Part shown: one piece after another, positions 1 through 6,625 of the stretch
Layout of the letters: every line of letters begins with the position of its first letter
How positions within the stretch are numbered: position 1 is the stretch's first letter
Source: JANNAT01 sp043766915
GTDB lineage: Bacteria > Pseudomonadota > Alphaproteobacteria > Rhodobacterales > Rhodobacteraceae
Direction: 5' to 3'
Length of the DNA stretch: 14,380 nt
Assembly: GCA_043766915.1 (NCBI GenBank)
Contig: JAYUHO010000144.1
Span: 1-14,380 of the forward strand
Notes under the pieces: model-generated
What the model was told of the DNA's origin: nothing
The model's database searches: none
What the model saw: the letters and a program-made list of their open reading frames with translations, nothing else
Position numbers and translations under genes: made by a program

Positions 1-528
1 GATGCCGCCGCCACCCTGCGCGCATTGTCGCGGTTGTGGGCCAGACCTGTGCCGCCGTCGGTTCTTGACCTCGGGGCCGATGTGCCCGCCTGCCTGAGCA
101 GCGCACCAAAGCGCATGCAAGGTATCGGCGAGAAATTGTCACCTGTGCGCCCCCTGCCCGAATGTCATCTGGTATTGATCAACCCCGGCGTGGCTGTTTC
201 CACTCCGGATGTTTTCAAGGCTTTGGTGTACAAAGATAATTCTGCCTTTCCGGATATCCCAACCTTTGCCTTGGCGCATGATCTGGCGGAATGGTTGGCC
301 TATCAACGAAATGATCTTCAAGCCCCGGCACTAGCGCTTGTTCCCGTGATTGGGGCAGTTTTAAAAGCATTGTCTGCGCATCCCGGTTGTCATCTGGCGC
401 GCATGTCGGGGTCTGGGGCCACCTGTTTTGGGTTGTTTTCCACCCAGGCAGAGTCTGCCAAGGCTGCCCAAACCATCGCCGCCGCACAGCCAGACTGGTG
501 GGTGCGCAGCGCGCCAGTGCTCAGCTGA
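1..528 (+). CDS. ispE: 4-diphosphocytidyl-2-C-methyl-D-erythritol kinase, 3' part
   Basis: Phosphorylates 4-diphosphocytidyl-methylerythritol with ATP in the MEP pathway to isopentenyl diphosphate (cytosolic GHMP kinase). The frame is open from base 1, so the N-terminal part lies left of the window. The visible start, DAAATLRALSRLW, matches the end of the family's ATP-binding glycine-rich loop (GGGSSDAAA-type). It is followed by LGADVPACL, typical of IspE, and the C-terminal GHMP motif MSGSGATCFGLF. About 175 residues are present, a little over half of a usual 280-300 residue enzyme. The stop codon overlaps the 3' end of the convergent polyprenyl synthase by 8 bases. The two products belong to the same pathway: IspE makes precursors that the synthase polymerises. 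The identification is firm. Nothing can be said about its start or promoter. Confidence 0.93.
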   Translation, partial: DAAATLRALSRLWARPVPPSVLDLGADVPACLSSAPKRMQGIGEKLSPVRPLPECHLVLINPGVAVSTPDVFKALVYKDNSAFPDIPTFALAHDLAEWLAYQRNDLQAPALALVPVIGAVLKALSAHPGCHLARMSGSGATCFGLFSTQAESAKAAQTIAAAQPDWWVRSAPVLS

Positions 529-1522
529 TCCGGGCCACCACATACGTCGCCAGATCATCCAGCATATTGCGCAGCGGATGGTCGGGCAACATCGCCAGTG
601 CCGCCCGCGCCTTGTCGGCCCAGGCCAGCGCCTCATCGCGCGCGGCGTTCATCGTGCCGTGACGCGCCATGATTGCCATCGCGTGGGCCAGATCGGACTC
701 GTCCTGCTGGCCCTTTTCGATCACCCGCACCCAAAACGCGCGTTCTTGCGCATCAGCCAATGCCACGGCCTTGATCACCGGCAAGGTCAGTTTCCGTTCG
801 CGGAAATCATCGCCGGTGTTTTTACCGATCACTGCGGCTGATCCGCCATAATCCAAGAGATCATCAACAATCTGAAACGCCACGCCCAGCGCATCGCCAT
901 AGGTGAACAGCGCGCGCACCTGATCTTCGGGCGCGCCTGCAATCACCCCGCCCACTTCGGTCGCTGCCGAAAACAGCGCAGCCGTCTTGCCGCGAACAAC
1001 TTGCAGATAAATGGCTTCGGTCGTTGCCAGATCCTGAGCCGCTGTCAGCTGCAAAACTTCGCCTTCGGCAATGGTGGCCGAGGCGTTGGCCAGAATATCC
1101 AGCACCCGCAACGATCCGGTTTCCACCATCAACTGAAATGACCGCGAAAACAGATAGTCGCCGACCAAAACCGACGATTTGTTATCCCACAGCAGGTTCG
1201 CCGTGGGCCGTCCCCGACGCCGGGCGGATTCGTCCACCACATCGTCATGTAGCAATGTGGCGGTGTGAATAAATTCAACCGTTGCCGCCAGATGAATATG
1301 GAACGGGCCGGTGTATCCGCACAGCCGCGCCGCGGCCAAAGTCAGCATCGGGCGCAACCGTTTGCCGCCCGCTTCGACCAGATGGGCGGTCACCTGCGGA
1401 ATACGGGGCGCGTGTTCCGACGCCATCCGCGCCCGGATCAGCACATTCACCGCCGCCATATCTGCAGCCAGATAATCGGCCAGCAGATCATGCGGTCTTT
1501 GTGCGGTGTTGTCCAAATCCAT
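521..1522 (-). CDS. ispB: long-chain polyprenyl diphosphate synthase (octa-/decaprenyl type)
   Basis: Condenses isopentenyl diphosphate units onto an allylic primer to give the C40-C50 side chain of ubiquinone. I chose ATG at 1522 (333 residues) because it gives the family's usual length; the frame stays open to 1741, but that extension has no family character. Both aspartate-rich Mg-binding motifs are intact: DDVVD at residues 93-97 and DDLLD at 220-224. GGKRLRP (about 52-58) binds the diphosphate, and GKT (178-180) is also conserved. Small residues (A88, T89) lie five and four positions before the first motif, which in this family fits a long product. Chain length cannot be read exactly; related alphaproteobacteria make ubiquinone-10, so a decaprenyl product (DdsA) is as likely as octaprenyl. 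It is divergent from the DUF2007 gene with only 48 bases between starts. Confidence 0.9.
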   Translation of the reverse strand: MDLDNTAQRPHDLLADYLAADMAAVNVLIRARMASEHAPRIPQVTAHLVEAGGKRLRPMLTLAAARLCGYTGPFHIHLAATVEFIHTATLLHDDVVDESARRRGRPTANLLWDNKSSVLVGDYLFSRSFQLMVETGSLRVLDILANASATIAEGEVLQLTAAQDLATTEAIYLQVVRGKTAALFSAATEVGGVIAGAPEDQVRALFTYGDALGVAFQIVDDLLDYGGSAAVIGKNTGDDFRERKLTLPVIKAVALADAQERAFWVRVIEKGQQDESDLAHAMAIMARHGTMNAARDEALAWADKARAALAMLPDHPLRNMLDDLATYVVARIS

Positions 1523-1570
1523 CCCCAAACCTATCCGGTCTTGATACCGGGGCAAAGTCCCGGCTAAACC

Positions 1571-1792
1571 ATGGCAATGAAGCTTTTGCTGCGCACCAAC
1601 GACCCGACTGTGATCGCGTTTGCGCGGATGCTTCTTGCTGGCGAGGGTATAGACAGCTTTGTGATGGACGTCCACATGAGCGCGCTTGAAGGGGGTCTTG
1701 GCATATTGCCGCGCCGCCTGATGGTGGCTGACCGGGATCACTTTATCGCCCGCGCGGTGATGACCGACAATGATATCCCGGATGGGCTGTGA
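1571..1792 (+). CDS. DUF2007-type small protein
   Basis: A 73-residue protein beginning MAMKLLLRTNDPTVIAFARM. It resembles the DUF2007 family (putative signal-transducing proteins) by its N-terminal beta-strand, the 'ndp..a..a..lL..eGI.sfv.D.hms' pattern and the MVADRDHFIARAV end. Function is unknown for the family. A second possible start is Met3; no clear Shine-Dalgarno sequence distinguishes them. The stop codon abuts the ATG of the methyltransferase with no spacing, so the two are almost certainly co-transcribed and probably translationally coupled. The pair is divergent from the polyprenyl synthase, and the promoters of both must lie in or around a 48-base gap. Confidence 0.8.
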   Translation: MAMKLLLRTNDPTVIAFARMLLAGEGIDSFVMDVHMSALEGGLGILPRRLMVADRDHFIARAVMTDNDIPDGL

Positions 1793-2548
1793 ATGGACGA
1801 CCTAACCCATGATGCCTTTCTGGGGGGCAAGCTGTATTTGTGGCAACCGCGCAAGGGCTACCGCGCGGCCACCGATCCGGTGTTGCTGGCTGCCGCCTGC
1901 CCGGCGCATCCTGGCCAATCCGTGCTTGACCTTGGATGTGGGGTCGGTGCGGCCAGCTTATGCTTGGCGGCCCGGGTGCCGGACCTGCGATTGTTTGGGC
2001 TGGAATTGCAGCCTGACATCGCCGATCTTGCCCGCCGCAACGCCGCCGAGAACGGCTTTGCGATGCAAGTTGATTGCGGCGATCTGGGGCTGATGCCGAA
2101 ATCCCTGCGACAGGACTTTGATCATGTGATTGCCAACCCGCCCTACTACGCCCAATCCGGCACCCCATCGCCCAATCTGTCGCGCGACACTGCCTTGCGG
2201 GTCGACACCCCGTTGGGCGATTGGGTAACGGCGGCGGCCAAGCGGTTGGTGCCCGGCGGGTGGCTGACCCTGATCTGTGGGGCGGACGGGCTGCCGCAGG
2301 TGCTGTCCGCGATGGGCCCGCGGTTGGGATCGGCTTCGGTTTTGCCGCTGGCCGCCCGTCAGGGCCGCTCTGCGCTGCGGATTATCCTGCGCGCCCGCAA
2401 GACCGGACGTGCGGCTTTTCGGCTTTTGGCCCCGCTGGTGCTGCACGACGGCACAGCCCATGAGGGTGACCGCGAAAGCTATACTGCCCGCGCGCATGCC
2501 GTTTTGCGGCAGGGCGGTGACCTGTCGGAAGAATTCCGCTGTATTTGA
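1793..2548 (+). CDS. TrmN6-like tRNA1(Val) adenine-37 N6-methyltransferase
   Basis: A class I SAM-dependent methyltransferase of 251 residues. The SAM-binding motif I is LDLGCGVGAASL (about 45-56), an acidic residue ends the following strand (GLELQ, about 69-73), and the catalytic NPPYY motif is at 115-119. NPPY is the signature of enzymes methylating exocyclic amino groups of adenine, glutamine or similar. The N-terminal 'FLGGKLYLWQPRKGYRAATDPVLLAA' pattern (residues 9-34) is typical of the YfiC/TrmN6 group (COG4123), which modifies A37 of tRNA1(Val) in E. coli. It directly follows the DUF2007 gene with no intergenic base. The family is clear; the exact tRNA substrate is inferred from E. coli, and another N6-adenine or protein target is possible. 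Confidence 0.82.
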   Translation: MDDLTHDAFLGGKLYLWQPRKGYRAATDPVLLAAACPAHPGQSVLDLGCGVGAASLCLAARVPDLRLFGLELQPDIADLARRNAAENGFAMQVDCGDLGLMPKSLRQDFDHVIANPPYYAQSGTPSPNLSRDTALRVDTPLGDWVTAAAKRLVPGGWLTLICGADGLPQVLSAMGPRLGSASVLPLAARQGRSALRIILRARKTGRAAFRLLAPLVLHDGTAHEGDRESYTARAHAVLRQGGDLSEEFRCI

Positions 2549-2629
2549 CGGATTTGGCGGCCTGCGGTTGTGAAGATTTCGTGACACGACTCAGGTTCTG
2601 TGGTGCAATCAAACCATCGGACCCATCAC

Positions 2630-2636
2630 AAGGAGG
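2630..2636 (+). promoter_or_regulatory. strong ribosome binding site of the DUF465 gene
   Basis: AAGGAGG lies six bases before ATG 2643. It is a near-perfect Shine-Dalgarno sequence and is what makes the 55-codon frame convincing as a real, well-translated gene. Confidence 0.8.
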
Positions 2637-2642
2637 ACTTGA

Positions 2643-2810
2643 ATGACCGTCGCTTCCCATATCGCCGAATTGAAAAAGAAGCACGAACATCTCTCTGACA
2701 CCGTGGAAAAGGCACAACGCAGCCCCGCCATTGATGACCTGCACATCACCGATCTGAAACGCCAGAAGCTGAAGCTGAAAGAAGAAATCAGCCGTCTGTC
2801 GCAGGCCTGA
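2643..2810 (+). CDS. YdcH/DUF465 family small protein
   Basis: A 55-residue, highly charged helical protein: MTVASHIAELKKKHEHLSDT..., then DDLHITDLKRQKLKLKEEISRL near the end. The HxxLxxxv..a...P..dD..i..LKrqKLklKdei pattern is that of DUF465 (YdcH-like), a very common small family in proteobacteria with no settled function. It probably forms a two-helix coiled coil. It has an excellent Shine-Dalgarno sequence, as expected for an abundant product. Its last 23 bases overlap the 3' end of the convergent EamA transporter. The 94 bases upstream, after the methyltransferase, show no promoter I would defend. Confidence 0.9.
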   Translation: MTVASHIAELKKKHEHLSDTVEKAQRSPAIDDLHITDLKRQKLKLKEEISRLSQA

Positions 2811-3672
2811 TTGATTTAAGGCTGGCGCGGGCGGCCAGACCTGCCCCGCCAGCGATCAACACAGCCGCCAACAGCAGCACAGGCGTGGCCTGGGTCACAC
2901 CCACCAAAATCAAAGCCATGGTTGACAACAGCGGTGCCGCGTAAGACGCAACGCCCAGCAGTTGAACATCGCCTTTTTTCATCCCGATATCCCAGTTGAA
3001 AAACGCGATGCCAACCGGCCCCACCCCCAAGGCCACCACCGATGCCCAACCCAGCGCCGATTGCGGCCAGGCGGTTGTCTCAATCGCCAGATGCGACAGC
3101 CCCGACAACATCGCAGCGGCAAGGCAGAACACCGTAACCGCTTCGGTTGGAACATCGCCCAACCGGCGCGATAAAACCGAATAGCTGGCCCATGTCAACG
3201 CAAACGCAAAGGCCACGGCAAAGCCGGGCAAGGCACTTACCTCCAGCGACAGCCCGCTGCGCAAAACAATGAGAGCCGCCCCGGCAAAGGCGACAAATGC
3301 CCCCAACACATGCAAAGGACGCACCCGTTCATTGGGCAAAAACCCCGACACCACCACGATGATCAGCGGCCAAAGATAGGCAATCAACCCGGTTTCAGCC
3401 ATTGGGGCCATCCGAAACGCGGTGAAATAAAGAAAATGTGCCCCAAATAACCCAATCGTGCCAAAGGCATATGTCTTCCAAGACACGGCTCGCAGCACAT
3501 GGACCCGCCCGTTCGCCACCGTCCAGATCACCCCGATCATCCCGCCGATGCCAAAGCACATCGCGTTCAGCAACAAGGGCGGCACCGGGGCCGACCCAAT
3601 GGTAAACAGCGCCAGCAACGCCCATTGCAGCACGGCAGTAAAGCCAATCAGTGTGGCCTTTTGGCGGGTCAT
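2788..3672 (-). CDS. EamA/DMT-superfamily exporter, YddG-like
   Basis: A 294-residue, very hydrophobic protein with about ten predicted membrane helices in two EamA repeats. The first repeat includes FGAHFLYFTAFRMAPMAETGLIAYLWPL (about 75-102), the second GVGPVGIAFFNWDIGMKKGDVQLLGVASYAAPLLSTM (about 217-253). That second signature is typical of the YddG group, which exports aromatic amino acids and similar metabolites. Its ATG overlaps the stop of ATP-grasp 1 (ATGA), so it is translationally coupled to the ligase and is the last gene of the minus-strand cluster. The context suggests it could export a product of the ligases; this is inference only. It converges on the DUF465 gene with a 23-base overlap and no room for a separate terminator. 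Confidence 0.88.
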   Translation of the reverse strand: MTRQKATLIGFTAVLQWALLALFTIGSAPVPPLLLNAMCFGIGGMIGVIWTVANGRVHVLRAVSWKTYAFGTIGLFGAHFLYFTAFRMAPMAETGLIAYLWPLIIVVVSGFLPNERVRPLHVLGAFVAFAGAALIVLRSGLSLEVSALPGFAVAFAFALTWASYSVLSRRLGDVPTEAVTVFCLAAAMLSGLSHLAIETTAWPQSALGWASVVALGVGPVGIAFFNWDIGMKKGDVQLLGVASYAAPLLSTMALILVGVTQATPVLLLAAVLIAGGAGLAARASLKSIRPATDG

Positions 3673-4880
3673 GGCAATACCATCCGGGCGCGCCGTCCGG
3701 TGATCCCACGCTCAGCCAAGGCGGCCGTGAACAAGTCGCGGAATGCGGTGTTCAGAATACCCTCATCATGGGTTTGATGATAGCCGCCGTGTCCGGGATT
3801 GGAATTCAACTCGACAATCATCGGCCCGTCTTCGGTCAACGCGATGTCAATGCCAAGCACCCCTTGTTGTGGAAACAGGGCATGCGCCTGCCCGGTCAGC
3901 GCCATGACCTGCGGCCAGAATGGCAATTGCACCCCAATCAGCGCGGCGCCCGTGACATGCGACTTTTCCAAACCGTGCCCTCCCAATCGCCGACCGTCTT
4001 GCGTGCGTGTGATCCGGCCGGTGGTCATATCAATCGACGCTGTGCTGTTCCACGAGATATCCAGCATGGCACCCGGTGCAGGCAAACGCATCACCGAATA
4101 CATCGGGACAAATGTGCCCCCCACCCAGATCGACATCACCCGCAGCGAACACATCACCTCTCCCGCCAGGGCGACCAAATCCGGGTGCTGGCGCAGTTTA
4201 TCCTGAAATATATAGCCCTGTGGGTAGCGGTGCGCGATTTCCTGCGCCAGCGCCGCGACCTTAACCACCCGGCCATCACCCAAGACTACCCGCTCATGCC
4301 CATCGCGTGCCACAATGCTGGCGGCCCCTTTGCCTTCCGCCCCGTCAACAGGCTTGCCAAAAAACGGCAGGGCAGCCTCTTTGGCCAGATAGTCTGTCAG
4401 CGCCTGCAGCGTATCCAGATGATGATAGGGGCGCCGTTCGCCAGTCAGTTGAAACACGGCCCGGATCGGCGGCGTTGGCAGGCCGGCCTGCTCCAGCGCC
4501 ACCGCTGTCGAAACCTTATTGCGCCAAACCTGAACCACGCCCGGGTCTGACAACGATTTGTTCAGCTTCAACGTTGCCGCATTTCCCAGGAATTTGGCGC
4601 GACTGGTGTTGGTAAAGCGCTCCAGATGCAGCCCAAAATGAAAATAATCCGCCGTCGTCAGTTTTTGCCGCCCGATTTGCCGACGCATAATATCGAATGC
4701 CAACCGCGCCATTGAAATTTTTCGCGCCGCCGCCGCCCAGCGCAGCGCCTGGCCAATATCAAAACGGCGGTCAGACCCGATGCTTGCAAGAATGGATTGA
4801 TCGGCGGGCATCTGTGCCACAGAGTCCAATTGTAGGACCGGTGCAGCGGCCCCGGCTGTGTTCGTGATACCTTTGGTCAT
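3669..4880 (-). CDS. ATP-grasp ligase-like protein 1 (sugar-transfer-associated ATP-grasp type)
   Basis: A 403-residue protein resembling, from memory, the 'sugar-transfer associated ATP-grasp' group (alpha-L-glutamate-ligase related; PF14397). It is a cytosolic enzyme expected to join a carboxylate to an amine or other nucleophile through an acyl-phosphate; its substrates are unknown. ATP-grasp marks seen: FGKPVDGAEGKG with K176, probably holding ATP phosphates; SLRVMSIWVGG (about 245-255); and metal ligands D345 (GIDIAL), E357 and N359 in VELNSNPG. The N-terminal 100 residues (IGRQKLTTADYFHFGLH about 69-85, LNKSL about 106-110) are shared with the other two copies in this window. ATG 4880 has AAGGA about five bases upstream and overlaps the stop of the 60-residue gene by ATGA. 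It is followed by the exporter with another ATGA overlap. Confidence 0.8.
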   Translation of the reverse strand: MTKGITNTAGAAAPVLQLDSVAQMPADQSILASIGSDRRFDIGQALRWAAAARKISMARLAFDIMRRQIGRQKLTTADYFHFGLHLERFTNTSRAKFLGNAATLKLNKSLSDPGVVQVWRNKVSTAVALEQAGLPTPPIRAVFQLTGERRPYHHLDTLQALTDYLAKEAALPFFGKPVDGAEGKGAASIVARDGHERVVLGDGRVVKVAALAQEIAHRYPQGYIFQDKLRQHPDLVALAGEVMCSLRVMSIWVGGTFVPMYSVMRLPAPGAMLDISWNSTASIDMTTGRITRTQDGRRLGGHGLEKSHVTGAALIGVQLPFWPQVMALTGQAHALFPQQGVLGIDIALTEDGPMIVELNSNPGHGGYHQTHDEGILNTAFRDLFTAALAERGITGRRARMVLP

Positions 4881-5059
4881 TTTTCCTTGGCCTTCCCAAC
4901 ATCGGCGATGCCCACCGCCGCACCATACTGCAAGATCTTTGCCCCCGGCAGCCGTTTTGCCGTCGTAAACCGCGCCAGAATGTCAATCTTGGGCATTGTC
5001 ATTTCCGTCTTATGATATGCCGACACTGGCGATTGGGGCGGTGCGGGGTCTGCAGCCAC
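4877..5059 (-). CDS. 60-residue orphan protein between two ATP-grasp genes
   Basis: I do not recognise this protein. It starts at GTG with AGGAG eight bases upstream, ends in an ATGA overlap with ATP-grasp 1, and begins 27 bases after the stop of ATP-grasp 2, so position and signals support a real gene. The N-terminal third is proline-rich (ADPAPPQSPVSAYHK). The rest, MPKIDILARFTTAKRLPGAK then ILQYGAAVGIADVG and a basic, charged KAKEK end, has no signal peptide, membrane helix or cysteine. Internal Met20 and Met22 could also serve as starts. Possibilities are a small accessory subunit, a carrier or peptide substrate of the neighbouring ligases, or a remnant of a larger gene. The peptide-substrate idea is drawn only from gene order. 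Confidence 0.62.
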   Translation of the reverse strand: MAADPAPPQSPVSAYHKTEMTMPKIDILARFTTAKRLPGAKILQYGAAVGIADVGKAKEK

Positions 5060-5067
5060 GGCGTGTT

Positions 5068-5072
5068 CTCCT
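5068..5072 (-). promoter_or_regulatory. Shine-Dalgarno sequence deciding the GTG start of the 60-residue gene
   Basis: AGGAG (minus strand) lies eight bases before GTG 5059. No comparable sequence precedes the internal ATG codons at Met20 or Met22, so it favours the longer form. Confidence 0.65.
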
Positions 5073-5086
5073 GAGTGACTTTGTTT

Positions 5087-6256
5087 TTAACCGACGATCT
5101 TCTTCAACTTGCGGCCCGTCACGCCTTTACCAATTAATGCAGCCTTCAACCTTGGCCTGAAGACGTCGGTCAAAATACCCTTACCGCTGGCACGTTGGTG
5201 AAGGCCCTGCAGCGGGTTAGGGTTCAATTCGTTGATCACCGGGCCACGGTTGGTCAGCGCAACATCGAAGCCGATCACGCCGTTCTCATAGAACATCTGA
5301 TGGGCCATGGCGGCGATACGCAAGGCTTGGGGCAAATCCGGCACTGGCTGTCCAACCACGGGGATGCCGGTTACCGGCGTCAACTCCATCACTTTTCCGC
5401 CCAGATTTTGGGCCGCATGCGCCCGCGTGATGCGCCCGGTTACCATATCGACATTTGTCGAAGCACTTTGCGCACTTGCCGACAGATCATCCGCCATCGC
5501 CCCCGCTGCGGGCAGCCGCAGCATCAGATAAAGCGGCACCGGCGCGCCGTTTTCCCACAGAGAATAGACTCGAAGCGAGCCTATGGCGGGGCCCGTGATC
5601 TTTTCAAGGTCTGGATGCGGCCGCAGCAATTCCTGAAACATGTATCCGGTCGCAAAGTTGGCGACCAGCTCTTGCGCCAATGCCTGTGCAGAGACACGGC
5701 GACCATCGCCCAATTCGATCTCGTCGGTCCCGTGGGCGGCGATCAAAGACAGCACGCCAACGCTGCGCGAACCATACACCGGTTTGCCAAACAACGGCAG
5801 GCTTCCCGGCGTCATCAGATATGCGGCAATCTCGGCGGCACTGCGCAACACTGGCCATGGCCCCGGCCTGCCTTGCGGCACATAAACCGCACGGATTTCG
5901 GTGGTGGGCAGGCCTGCCCGTTCCAGCACCATCGCCATTTTCAGCTTGTTATCCATCAACCGTGAATTGCTGGTTTTCGGATCGCCAACCAAGGCTTTGT
6001 TCATCGCCGTAACGGCCCTGCCGCCCAGAAACGCGCTGCGTTCGAGGTCGGTCATTTCGGGGCGGTGCAGGCCAAGAATGAAATACTCATCCGGCAGCAG
6101 CTTTTGGCGGCCAAACATCCGGCGGATGATATCAAGCGCAATGCGCCACCGGGAAATGCCACGGGCTTTGGCCGCCCAGGCCAGGGCGGGGCCCATCGGC
6201 ACATGTTGATCCGGCAGGCGTGTCACAATAATCGACGGTGTCGACTGATTTGTCAT
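5087..6256 (-). CDS. ATP-grasp ligase-like protein 2
   Basis: A paralogue of the other two ATP-grasp proteins, 389 residues from ATG 6256 (MTNQSTPSIIVTRL). The frame is open upstream to GTG 6349, but that extension is cysteine- and tryptophan-rich and has no counterpart in the paralogues, so I prefer 6256 despite a weak Shine-Dalgarno region (GGGG about ten bases upstream). Shared landmarks: FGRQKLLPDEYFILGLHR (48-65), MNKAL (85-89), FGKPVYGSRSVG with K158, SLRVYSLWENG (227-237), and metal ligands D331 (GFDVAL), E343 and N345 in NELNPNP. All expected catalytic positions are kept, so it looks active. It ends GVTGRKLKKIVG, as ATP-grasp 1 ends GITGRRARMVLP. It lies 111 bases downstream of the phaB remnant. 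Reaction and substrate are unknown. Confidence 0.8.
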   Translation of the reverse strand: MTNQSTPSIIVTRLPDQHVPMGPALAWAAKARGISRWRIALDIIRRMFGRQKLLPDEYFILGLHRPEMTDLERSAFLGGRAVTAMNKALVGDPKTSNSRLMDNKLKMAMVLERAGLPTTEIRAVYVPQGRPGPWPVLRSAAEIAAYLMTPGSLPLFGKPVYGSRSVGVLSLIAAHGTDEIELGDGRRVSAQALAQELVANFATGYMFQELLRPHPDLEKITGPAIGSLRVYSLWENGAPVPLYLMLRLPAAGAMADDLSASAQSASTNVDMVTGRITRAHAAQNLGGKVMELTPVTGIPVVGQPVPDLPQALRIAAMAHQMFYENGVIGFDVALTNRGPVINELNPNPLQGLHQRASGKGILTDVFRPRLKAALIGKGVTGRKLKKIVG

Positions 6257-6367
6257 CGGCGCGCATCCCCAGCAATTGCACCAAGCTTTGCCAAGCAAGC
6301 CGCAGAAAGGCAATGTCAAAGGATTGCGGGCGCGCCCCAATCTGGCCACGCCCGCACATCATTGGTT

Positions 6368-6625
6368 TCACACCATGTATTGCCCGCCATTTGCCGTAAG
6401 CGTCGCCCCGGTGATGAAACCCGCGTCATCGGCGGCTAAAAACACCGCGCAGTGGGCGATTTCTACAGGTTCGCCAAGACGACCCACCGGGATCAACAGA
6501 ATAATCCGTTCGTTCAGCACTTTATCGTCAATCGCCCGCACCATTTCGGTGCCGATATTGCCGGGGCAAATGGCGTTTACCGTGATGCCCGCGCGCGCCT
6601 CGGTGAACCCAAGATCGCGTTTTTT
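6368..6625 (-). pseudogene. truncated second phaB (C-terminal remnant of acetoacetyl-CoA reductase)
   Basis: An open stretch of 85 codons plus stop matching residues 154-240 of the intact PhaB in this window: RDLGFT, then ARAGITVNAICPG, IPVGRLGEP, and AVFLAADDAGFITGATLTAN before GGQYMV. Six residues are missing after DLGFT. The Rossmann GxxxGxG, NNAG and the Ser/Tyr/Lys active site are all absent, so it cannot be a reductase. A stop codon lies directly upstream in this frame and there is no early start codon, so it can only be read by frameshifting from ATP-grasp 3, whose last codons overlap it in another frame. The final 120 bases are about 93% identical to phaB; the upstream half is clearly more diverged and contains VLNERII, which I recall from other PhaB proteins but which is absent from the intact copy here. 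Confidence 0.85.

Noticed and set aside
2546..2600. TTGACG/TTGTGA promoter-like boxes upstream of the DUF465 gene
   Set aside because: Neither spacing nor -10 match is good; no pair reaches a believable score by eye.
3651..4550. Plus-strand open frame of about 299 codons opposite ATP-grasp 1
   Set aside because: It is antisense to a clear ATP-grasp gene, is rich in His, Arg, Gln and Pro as shadow frames of GC-rich genes are, and shows no domain.
5195..5965. Plus-strand open frame of 256 codons opposite ATP-grasp 2
   Set aside because: Same antisense shadow composition; the minus-strand gene has all family motifs.
6257..6349. N-terminal extension of ATP-grasp 2 to GTG 6349
   Set aside because: The 31 extra residues are Cys/Trp-rich, are not shared by the two paralogues, and have no good Shine-Dalgarno sequence.
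6368..6625. Reading the phaB remnant as an insertion-sequence scar
   Set aside because: I saw no terminal inverted repeats, target duplications or transposase residues. Homology is only to phaB, so duplication and deletion explain it.
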